Shown one piece after another: positions 23,834-30,086 of a DNA stretch of 64,000 bases; within the stretch, counting starts at the first letter, position 1; every line of letters starts with the position of its first letter. The notes under the pieces are model-generated. The model saw only the letters and a program-made list of their open reading frames with translations. It was not told the DNA's origin and did no database searches. The stretch is from positions 1 through 64,000 of the forward strand of contig JAFMNE010000007.1 of assembly GCA_017859395.1 (NCBI GenBank). The letters are read 5' to 3'. Source of the DNA: Ilumatobacteraceae bacterium. GTDB taxonomy: Bacteria; Actinomycetota; Acidimicrobiia; Acidimicrobiales; Ilumatobacteraceae. The position numbers were made by a program, and so were the translations under genes.

Positions 23834-24139
23834 ATGCACACCACCCCCATCGACATCACCGGCGAGATCCAGATTCGCCGCCACGACGCCGAATCGGTGA
23901 CCGCGTGGATGGCCGACGGCACCTGCCGGCACCACCCCACTGACGTCTTCTTCCCGAGCGACGGCGCCGGGGTCGAACGAGCACGCGCAATCTGTGCGCG
24001 GTGCCCCATCGCTGAGCGCTGCTTGGACTACGCGCTCGAGCATCGCATCGAACATGGCGTGTGGGGCGGCGCGAGCGAACGCGCACGCCGTCGCATGTTG
24101 CGCGACCGCAACCGTCGAGCGGTCCCCTTGGCGAGCTGA
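23834..24139 (+). CDS. WhiB-family iron-sulfur transcription factor
   Basis: Wbl protein of 101 residues that binds a 4Fe-4S cluster and usually acts with the primary sigma factor. The four ligands are Cys31, Cys54, Cys57 and Cys63 (C-Xn-CXXC-X5-C). The GVWGG turn (75-79) precedes a basic C-terminal tail (RARRRMLRDRNRR) that contacts DNA. ATG at 23834 was chosen because AGGAGG lies 5 bases upstream; earlier in-frame ATGs lack this site. The strong Shine-Dalgarno contrasts with the leaderless genes around it. The subclass is uncertain. Confidence 0.93.
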   Translation: MHTTPIDITGEIQIRRHDAESVTAWMADGTCRHHPTDVFFPSDGAGVERARAICARCPIAERCLDYALEHRIEHGVWGGASERARRRMLRDRNRRAVPLAS

Positions 24140-24187
24140 ACTACTGGCGGCGACTGTGCGACAAGAGCCGCGCCCCTCAACGGTGAA

Positions 24188-24373
24188 TCAGTCGGTGTCG
24201 GAGCGATCGTTCTTGGCTGCCTCGGCCTCTGCCTCGGCAGCGCCGTCGGCCAGCCCCTTTTTCAACTCGCTTTGAGCGCGCCCAAGATTGCGGGCCATCT
24301 TCGGCAACTGCGAACCGCCGAAAACGACGAGAACCAGCACCAGGACGATTAACCATTCCCAACCGCTCGGCAT
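24188..24373 (-). CDS. tatA: Sec-independent protein translocase TatA
   Basis: Pore-forming subunit of the twin-arginine translocase, 61 residues. A single N-terminal membrane helix (about 6-19) is followed by the FGGSQLPK hinge and an amphipathic helix (MARNLGRAQSELKKGL), then an acidic Ala/Glu tail, exactly the TatA plan. It lies alone between two whiB genes, with no tatB or tatC near. Its start has a TAGGGT element 6 bases upstream. It may also be classed as TatA/E; TatB proteins are longer. Confidence 0.92.
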   Translation of the reverse strand: MPSGWEWLIVLVLVLVVFGGSQLPKMARNLGRAQSELKKGLADGAAEAEAEAAKNDRSDTD

Positions 24374-24379
24374 AGTGAC

Positions 24380-24385
24380 ACCCTA
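24380..24385 (-). promoter_or_regulatory. -10 element TAGGGT of tatA
   Basis: On the minus strand TAGGGT ends 6 bases before the tatA ATG at 24373. It abuts the hairpin at 24386-24432. Confidence 0.6.
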
Positions 24386-24432
24386 GCGTGAGGCGCACCC
24401 CGACCGATGTCGGGCGGCCAGATGCCTCACGC
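24386..24432 (-). terminator. Two-tier stem-loop at the end of whiB
   Basis: Outer arms GCGTGAGGC (24386-24394) and GCCTCACGC (24424-24432) pair perfectly over 9 bp. Inside, CCCGAC (24399-24404) pairs with GTCGGG (24409-24414) around a 4-base loop. The whiB stop codon lies in the outer arm. No U-run follows. It probably insulates whiB from the tatA promoter next to it. Confidence 0.65.
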
Positions 24433-24711
24433 CCCGGCGATGACGCGCTGGGCTTGGGCGCGCTGGCGGCGAATCCGGCGTCGCTCCCGCTCTGACAACC
24501 CACCCCAAATGCCGAACTTCTCGCCGTTGCGCAGCGCAAACTCGAGACAGTCCTGGCGCACGACACAGCCGCGACAGACCTCTTTGGCTTCGCGGGTCGA
24601 CGCACCTCGCTCGGGAAAGAAAAGATCGGGATCAACTCCGAGGCAGTTGGCATGCTCTTGCCAACCCTCGGCCGGCTCCACCTGTTCGGCGTGGTCCGAC
24701 ACCGTACTCAT
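24427..24711 (-). CDS. WhiB-family transcription factor, WhiB2/WhmD-like
   Basis: Wbl protein of 94 residues with cluster ligands Cys23, Cys46, Cys49 and Cys55, a GIWGG turn (67-71) and a basic tail (ERERRRIRRQR). The RQDCLEFALRN and KFGIWGGLSERERR segments are closest to the WhiB2/WhmD group, which controls septation in mycobacteria and streptomycetes. The start is the ATG at 24711, with GAGGAGGA 12 or more bases upstream. It is separated from the other whiB by the opposite-strand tatA. The subclass assignment is by motif memory only. Confidence 0.93.
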   Translation of the reverse strand: MSTVSDHAEQVEPAEGWQEHANCLGVDPDLFFPERGASTREAKEVCRGCVVRQDCLEFALRNGEKFGIWGGLSERERRRIRRQRAQAQRVIAGA

Positions 24712-24772
24712 CGTCGATCAATTCCTCCTCAGGGGGTCGGGACACCGTCGACGACAGCACTCATGACCCCCA

Positions 24773-24782
24773 TGTAATTACA
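24773..24782. promoter_or_regulatory. AT-rich 10-bp palindrome TGTAATTACA upstream of whiB
   Basis: A perfect palindrome about 62 bases upstream of the whiB ATG at 24711, in the 144-base gap that otherwise shows no gene. It may be an operator or part of the promoter. Confidence 0.4.
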
Positions 24783-24855
24783 ACGGTGTCATCATCGCAT
24801 AGCACGCGCAGAACATGCAAGTGCGGAATTCACACGCCCCTGAGCAGGGATGATC

Positions 24856-26862
24856 TCAACCCGTGCGTGACAGTCGACCGAGGCGGCGCCGACGCTCGAC
24901 GAAATCGACCAGCACATAGCCACCCAACTCGTCATTCGACGTGTAGAAGGCGCGACCGCCGTTCAACTCCACCATCTTCTCGACAAAAGCGGCCAACGAC
25001 GCGGTTGCATCAAGAACAAACGTGTTGATGCGGATGTCCTCCCGCGTGCACCGCACTACCTCTTTCAATGTGGCCTCGATGGTGGCCGGAGACGGCGGAT
25101 AGTCGAAGTGAACCCCTCCTGACGGAGTGATGTGCGCGGTGGGTTCACCGTCGGTAATCATGATGATCTGTTTCGTTCCCTGCTGATTTGCCAGCATCCG
25201 CCGTGCCAGAGTGAAACCGTGGTGCATGTTGGTGCCATAGACGTAATCCCATGACACCTCCGGGAGCTGCGCGGCCGTGATCGTGCGCGCCGTCTCGGAG
25301 AAACCAACCAGTCCGATGAAGTCGTGGGGGTATCGCGTCGTGATCAAGGTGTGCAGCGCCATCGCCACCTTTTTTGCCGGTAGGAAATTGCCACGCATCG
25401 GCATCGACATCGACAGGTCGACCATCAACACCGTCGACGCTCGGGTGAGGTGTTCGTTGCGTTCCACCTCAAAATCCTCTGGTGACAACGACACCGGAGT
25501 TCCCGGGCCGGCGCGCCCGATCGCATTCCGGATCGTGCGCTGCAGATCGAGTTGAAACGGATCGCCGTACTCATACGGTTTGGTGTCAAAGGTGCGCTCA
25601 TGGCCTGTGCCCACGCGATACGTCTCGTGCTGACCCGTCTGGTCCTCGCGGAGGCTCGAGAACAACTCACGCAAGGCGCTCGACCCGATCGCTCGCAATC
25701 CCCGCGGCGTGAGTTCCAGGCGTCCCTCAGTGCGCTCAACGAGCCCTGCCTGCACGAGTTCATCGGTAAGACGACTCAACGCCTCAAGGGCATCAGCTGC
25801 GTCCGGGCCGAGTGAATTGCGCACCTGATCCGGGTCGATTTCGGCCAGATCGGCCGGGGACACCACCCCCGACAGCATCTGCTCCAGTTCGTCAAGGCGC
25901 CCCATCTCCGCCATCACGCCAATGCCCTCCGCCGACGACAGTGGGTCACCGTGCATGTCGTAGGAGGCGTCCCAGTTCATCGAGCCGAACTGCTGCCGCA
26001 GAGCACCCGACAGACGATCCATCTGCTGCTGCAAGGCCGGGTCAGCGCCAAACCGCTCGGCCAGCTGCTGCATCTGCGCCTGCTGTTGCGGGCTCATCGA
26101 GTTGTACATCGCTTCAGCCGCAGCCATGCGGCGCGCGATCTGCTCGAGTAGTTCGTCGAGGGTCGACGGCGACTCGGGAAACATGTCGCCGTAGCGATCC
26201 ATGAATTCCTCAAAGCCGGGATCCTCGCCTCGGTCCCGGCGCTCAATCATCTCGTTCAGCGCTGCGAGCATCTCGGTCATACGCGCAACATCTTCAGGGG
26301 TTGTTGCTTCAGCGGCCTCGGTGACGCGATCCACCATGTCTTGGAGCATCTGCTCGCGCAGCCGCTCGGTGAGTTCATCGAATCGCCGCTGAGCATCCGC
26401 TGAGGTGAAGTCGTAGTTGGATAGCGACGAGATCTGGCCGGCTGGATCGTCAGGAAGAAGGTCAAGGTGGGCGTGCCGCTCCGCCGCCGCCGCGGAAGCA
26501 GTGGCCTCTCGACGCTCGTCACCACTGGCGCGCGCCGACCGCAGATCGTTGTCGATGCCCAGGCGTTCTTCATCGATGATGTCCGCGAGTTCGGCCGCGA
26601 CCTCGTTCAAGCCCCCATCGGGATCGCCTGCCGCCTCGAGCTCGCTGCGACGCTGGCGTAACCGCTCACGAATCTCTTCAAGGCCAGCCACCCGTGAACC
26701 GTCGGGCATCTCCAACCCGGAATTCAGCATGCGTCGCAGGGCTGCGCCGACGTCTCCATGCTGGAGCAGGTCGTCGGTCAACTGCTCCATCACCGCGTCC
26801 GCGTCGAGATCGGGCACCTGCTGGGTGCCGTCCCACCGCGAATACGTGAACCGAGCCGCCAT
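24856..26862 (-). CDS. VWA-domain protein, partner of the MoxR-type ATPase
   Basis: A 668-residue cytoplasmic protein. Residues about 1-450 are helical and charged, with Gln/Met-rich segments likely to form coiled coils. Residues about 475-655 form a von Willebrand A domain with a MIDAS metal site at Asp482, Ser484 and Ser486 (DLSMS) and a downstream MITDGEPTAH motif. MoxR/VWA pairs act like chelatases or chaperones that insert metals or assemble complexes. I chose ATG at 26862 because TACGGT ends 6 bases upstream; ATG at 26931 is an alternative. The MoxR gene lies upstream on the same strand, but an opposite-strand cyclase gene separates them. Confidence 0.88.
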   Translation of the reverse strand: MAARFTYSRWDGTQQVPDLDADAVMEQLTDDLLQHGDVGAALRRMLNSGLEMPDGSRVAGLEEIRERLRQRRSELEAAGDPDGGLNEVAAELADIIDEERLGIDNDLRSARASGDERREATASAAAAERHAHLDLLPDDPAGQISSLSNYDFTSADAQRRFDELTERLREQMLQDMVDRVTEAAEATTPEDVARMTEMLAALNEMIERRDRGEDPGFEEFMDRYGDMFPESPSTLDELLEQIARRMAAAEAMYNSMSPQQQAQMQQLAERFGADPALQQQMDRLSGALRQQFGSMNWDASYDMHGDPLSSAEGIGVMAEMGRLDELEQMLSGVVSPADLAEIDPDQVRNSLGPDAADALEALSRLTDELVQAGLVERTEGRLELTPRGLRAIGSSALRELFSSLREDQTGQHETYRVGTGHERTFDTKPYEYGDPFQLDLQRTIRNAIGRAGPGTPVSLSPEDFEVERNEHLTRASTVLMVDLSMSMPMRGNFLPAKKVAMALHTLITTRYPHDFIGLVGFSETARTITAAQLPEVSWDYVYGTNMHHGFTLARRMLANQQGTKQIIMITDGEPTAHITPSGGVHFDYPPSPATIEATLKEVVRCTREDIRINTFVLDATASLAAFVEKMVELNGGRAFYTSNDELGGYVLVDFVERRRRLGRLSRTG

Positions 26863-26868
26863 ATCCGC

Positions 26869-26874
26869 ACCGTA
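26869..26874 (-). promoter_or_regulatory. -10 element TACGGT of the VWA gene
   Basis: On the minus strand TACGGT ends 6 bases before the ATG at 26862; it decides between the two possible starts. Confidence 0.55.
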
Positions 26875-26932
26875 GTGGAGCATCCGCGCTGCTGCCGGAC
26901 CGATCGGTGACCGCACCTGCTCCCACCGCATC

Positions 26933-26938
26933 TATCCT
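26933..26938 (+). promoter_or_regulatory. -10 element TATCCT of the cyclase gene
   Basis: TATCCT ends 7 bases before the ATG at 26946. It is divergent from the VWA-gene promoter about 60 bases away. Confidence 0.6.
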
Positions 26939-26945
26939 GAGGGCG

Positions 26946-27494
26946 ATGCGCGTTCCCCGTACCTTCGTGTTCCTCGACCTGTCGGGCTTCACGAACTACA
27001 CCGCTGCCTACGGCGACGATGCCGCGGGACGCATCCTTGGGACATTCCGCACATTGGTGCGCGAGGTGGCGTCTGAGCGCGGCGTGCGCATCGCCAAATG
27101 GTTGGGTGACGGCTGCATGATCGTGTCCGTCGCACAAGATGACGCGATCGAGTTCGTCATGGACCTCGAACGCCGTGCCACCAAGGTATGCGCACCGCTC
27201 ACATTGCGCGCGGGTATCGCGACCGGTCACGCGCTGCTCTTCGAGGGCGACGACTACATCGGATCCGCCGTGAATATGGCATCGCGCCTATGCGACCACG
27301 CCACCAATTACGAGGTGCTGATGCCAAGTTCGCACATCGCGCAATTGCCCGAAGGCATCACGTCAGAGCCATACGGCGACGTGGAACTTCCCGGTTTCCC
27401 GGGCTCGGTCGACGTTGCCCAGCTCAAGGGAGCACCCACCCGGGCTGACCGCCACGACACCGGCGAACTCTGGACACGCACACCCTTTGGCTGA
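26946..27494 (+). CDS. Class III adenylate/guanylate cyclase domain protein
   Basis: A 182-residue stand-alone cyclase homology domain. The first metal aspartate is Asp11 in FLDLSGFT and the second Asp55 in KWLGDGCM, so both metal ligands are kept. The AGIATGHALLFEGDDYIGSAVNMASRL segment is the usual dimer-interface arm. There is no membrane helix, HAMP or other sensor domain, so control must come from a partner. The purine-specifying residues cannot be judged with confidence. It sits in inverted orientation between the MoxR and VWA genes, ending 20 bases from the moxR stop. Confidence 0.85.
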   Translation: MRVPRTFVFLDLSGFTNYTAAYGDDAAGRILGTFRTLVREVASERGVRIAKWLGDGCMIVSVAQDDAIEFVMDLERRATKVCAPLTLRAGIATGHALLFEGDDYIGSAVNMASRLCDHATNYEVLMPSSHIAQLPEGITSEPYGDVELPGFPGSVDVAQLKGAPTRADRHDTGELWTRTPFG

Positions 27495-27514
27495 CACGCA
27501 GTGACCGACGTGTG

Positions 27515-28939
27515 TCAACGCGCGCGATAGGTGGCTGCCGACCCTGACGCGTCCTTGTTGAGGCGCCGCGACAGGTGCAGGCCCTCCAAAATGAACTCCA
27601 CGGCGGCCGCGATCTCTGCCGAGTCATCCGACCCGTCGCACAATGCCGACACCGGTGCGGCAAGGCCAGGTACCGACTCGACCAGCGACGCCAGTTCCGC
27701 ACTCGACACATCGGCACCGGTATGTGCCACAGCACCCTCTTCGAAGGCCTCGACCACAACGGCCAAGCCCGTGGGGTCGACACGGTCGCGGAATACCTCC
27801 AGCACCGCTTGGCGCACGAGAGCGTCGAACACCGCTCCCTCACGACCGTCTTCAATCGCCTCGATCTCGATCTTGCCAATCGACGTCGCGGCAAGCGCAT
27901 CGAGATCATCAATGCGAGCCACCGCGGTGGATTCACCTGCGCGCAGGCCCCGACGCAGCGCATTGGCCGACAGCGCCTCGTAGTTCGACACGCTCAACCG
28001 TACGCTGACGCCGCTGCGATGGTTGACATGGGGGCTTGACCGCGCCGCATGAGAAAACTCGGCCACCACAGCGCCGAGGTAATCGGGCACCTGAACCGAT
28101 ACCGCACCCACATCGAGCGGGCGAGCTTCTTGGGCGACGATGCGCTGTTCCAACTCTGCCGTCAGCGGGTAGTGCGTGCGGATCTGGCTACCAAAACGAT
28201 CCTTCAGCGGTGTGATGATGCGGCCACGATTCGTGTAGTCATCCGGGTTGGCCGACGCGACGAGCATCACATCGAGCGGCAGCCGCACCTTGTAGCCACG
28301 AATCTGGACGTCACGTTCCTCCAACACGTTCAACAGCCCGACCTGGATTCGCTCAGCCAAGTCGGGCAACTCATTGATCGCGAAGATGCCCCGGTTCGTA
28401 CGCGGCACCAGTCCGTAGTGCAATGTCAGCTCGTCAGACAGGTAACGCCCCTCGGCAACCTTGATCGGGTCGACCTCGCCGATCAGGTCGGCGATCGACG
28501 TGTCGGGAGTGGCCAATTTCTCGCCGTAGCGGTCATCGCGATGCACCCACGTAATCGGCGTGTCGTCTCCGCGTTCAGCGATCAGATCACGAGCGAAACG
28601 TGACACCGGATCCGTTGGATCGTCATTGATTTCGCTTCCTTCGACAATGGGCATCCACTCGTCCAAAAGGCCGGTGAGCGAACGAATCATCCGGGTCTTG
28701 GCCTGGCCACGTTCGCCGAGGAAGATCACATCGTGACCGGCGAGGAGAGCGTTCTCCAACTGCGGCATCACGGTGTCTTCGTAGCCGAGTACCCCGTCGA
28801 ACAGCGGCTCCCCCGCGGTGATCCGCGCCACCGCGTTCTCTCGGATTTCTGCTGACACCGGTCGCGACACCCAGCCACTATCGATCAGGTCGCCCAGAGT
28901 GCGAGCAAGGTTCGCGGGAGGGGTCAACGCAGAGGTCAT
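27515..28939 (-). CDS. MoxR-type AAA+ ATPase (magnesium-chelatase-like)
   Basis: A 474-residue AAA+ ATPase. Walker A is GERGQAKT (75-82), the A-K-T form usual in MoxR proteins. Walker B reads FAINELPDL with Asn189-Glu190 in place of Asp-Glu, which is usual in this subgroup. Sensor-1 ASANPDDYTNRGR and the arginine-rich KDRFGSQIRTHYP follow. ATG at 28939 was chosen for the TAGGTT element 7 bases upstream. MoxR ATPases work with VWA proteins to mature or insert cofactors into target complexes; the matching VWA gene is 650 bases away on the same strand. The target is unknown. Confidence 0.9.
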   Translation of the reverse strand: MTSALTPPANLARTLGDLIDSGWVSRPVSAEIRENAVARITAGEPLFDGVLGYEDTVMPQLENALLAGHDVIFLGERGQAKTRMIRSLTGLLDEWMPIVEGSEINDDPTDPVSRFARDLIAERGDDTPITWVHRDDRYGEKLATPDTSIADLIGEVDPIKVAEGRYLSDELTLHYGLVPRTNRGIFAINELPDLAERIQVGLLNVLEERDVQIRGYKVRLPLDVMLVASANPDDYTNRGRIITPLKDRFGSQIRTHYPLTAELEQRIVAQEARPLDVGAVSVQVPDYLGAVVAEFSHAARSSPHVNHRSGVSVRLSVSNYEALSANALRRGLRAGESTAVARIDDLDALAATSIGKIEIEAIEDGREGAVFDALVRQAVLEVFRDRVDPTGLAVVVEAFEEGAVAHTGADVSSAELASLVESVPGLAAPVSALCDGSDDSAEIAAAVEFILEGLHLSRRLNKDASGSAATYRAR

Positions 28940-28946
28940 TGTGCCG

Positions 28947-28952
28947 AACCTA
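28947..28952 (-). promoter_or_regulatory. -10 element TAGGTT of the MoxR gene
   Basis: On the minus strand TAGGTT ends 7 bases before the ATG at 28939. Confidence 0.6.
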
Positions 28953-28994
28953 GCCCCCACCGCCGAGTGCCGTCGCGCCGGGCCCAAGGGCGCC

Positions 28995-29315
28995 TCAGAT
29001 CAACGCCATGCACAGCCACAACGTGATCATCCCGGCGATCAAACCCACAAGAAGGTTGCTGCGCCATCGTGCAACGATCGCCGTCACCGCTAGCGCCCCA
29101 ACCTCGGCCACACCCACACCAGTGGTGCCATCAGGGCCGACTGCAGCGATACTTGCCACCAACGCCGCAAGGACCGCCGGCCCCACATGACGCATGGCGC
29201 GCGCCACTGGCGCCGGAAGCCCTCGATCAGCCAGTAACACGATGCCGCCCGCTCGAAATGCGTACGTCACCAGGGCCACTACGGACACGATGAGCACGGC
29301 TTCGGAGGTCCTCAT
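28995..29315 (-). CDS. azlD: Branched-chain amino acid exporter small subunit AzlD
   Basis: A 106-residue membrane protein with four hydrophobic segments, the size and pattern of AzlD. The conserved YAFRAGGIVLL near residues 18-28 and the RHVGPAVLAALV segment match the family. With AzlC it forms a two-component exporter of branched-chain amino acids and analogues (BrnFE in Corynebacterium). The ATG overlaps the azlC stop (ATGA). Confidence 0.9.
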   Translation of the reverse strand: MRTSEAVLIVSVVALVTYAFRAGGIVLLADRGLPAPVARAMRHVGPAVLAALVASIAAVGPDGTTGVGVAEVGALAVTAIVARWRSNLLVGLIAGMITLWLCMALI

Positions 29316-30043
29316 GGCTGCACCACCGGGGCTGGGGCACTCGCCCCGGCGCGACGCCGATCGATGACGAGGTCGGCCAGATACCCAGCGGTGACGCCGG
29401 CAACCGCGCCCACCACGATGCCTAGGCGGTCTCGCAGATCGATGGCGACCAGACCCACGGTGAGCCCCACAATTGCGGCTATTGCGTTCGCCGCATCTTT
29501 GACCCCGATAACCACAAGGCCGCAGAACATGACCGCTGGGGCGAATCCCAACCGCCAATCGGTAGGAATTGCCGGGCCGACCACAATTCCAGCGAGGGTC
29601 ATGAACTGCCAACCGACCAAGAGTGTGCCGCCCGCCCACAGGTAGTACGTGCGAAACGCTGCAGGGTCATGGTCGAGTCGCTGGGAGACGAGGGCGAACT
29701 GCTGATCGATCAGCACCGTTGGGGCAATGAAACGCATCCACGCCGGCTGTCGGGTAAATGCCGGGGCTACCGCCACGCTGTACATCACATGACGGAGGTT
29801 GATGACCGTTGCAGCCAGAACCACCGCCCACCATGCCGACACACCCGCAAGGGTCACCATGGTCAACTGCGCGGCACCGGCAAACACCGCAAACGAGCCG
29901 ACCTGACCCAGCCATGCCGGCATCTCCGACTCGGAAATGGCCAAGCCGACAACCAGCCCGAACGGTGTGGCCGGAGCCAGCACCACCGCCGCATCAGCAA
30001 TTGCATGACGCCGCGGTCCGCGGGTGGAAGGCGCCGTATGCAC
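29312..30043 (-). CDS. azlC: Branched-chain amino acid exporter large subunit AzlC
   Basis: A 243-residue polytopic protein with about seven hydrophobic segments. Family features are the PFGLVVGLA start of helix 1, FAVFAGAAQLTMV and the NLRHVMYSVA motif near residues 80-90. It acts with AzlD to export leucine, isoleucine, valine and related amino acids. GTG at 30043 has TACCGT 7 bases upstream. It is divergent from the GH2-like gene, with only 43 bases between start codons. Confidence 0.92.
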   Translation of the reverse strand: MHTAPSTRGPRRHAIADAAVVLAPATPFGLVVGLAISESEMPAWLGQVGSFAVFAGAAQLTMVTLAGVSAWWAVVLAATVINLRHVMYSVAVAPAFTRQPAWMRFIAPTVLIDQQFALVSQRLDHDPAAFRTYYLWAGGTLLVGWQFMTLAGIVVGPAIPTDWRLGFAPAVMFCGLVVIGVKDAANAIAAIVGLTVGLVAIDLRDRLGIVVGAVAGVTAGYLADLVIDRRRAGASAPAPVVQP

Positions 30044-30050
30044 TGCGCCA

Positions 30051-30056
30051 ACGGTA
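30051..30056 (-). promoter_or_regulatory. -10 element TACCGT of azlCD
   Basis: On the minus strand TACCGT ends 7 bases before the GTG at 30043. Confidence 0.55.
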
Positions 30057-30074
30057 CCGCCCGGGCCCCACCGC

Positions 30075-30080
30075 TACGCT
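30075..30080 (+). promoter_or_regulatory. -10 element TACGCT of the GH2-like gene
   Basis: TACGCT ends 6 bases before the GTG at 30087. The opposing azlC -10 lies only 18 bases away, so the two promoters overlap and probably compete. Confidence 0.55.
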
Positions 30081-30086
30081 CGCGCC

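Noticed and set aside
28370-28380. Asn-Glu instead of Asp-Glu in the MoxR Walker B as a sign of inactivity
   Set aside because: From memory the FAINELPDL form is the rule in this MoxR subgroup, so it is not a defect.
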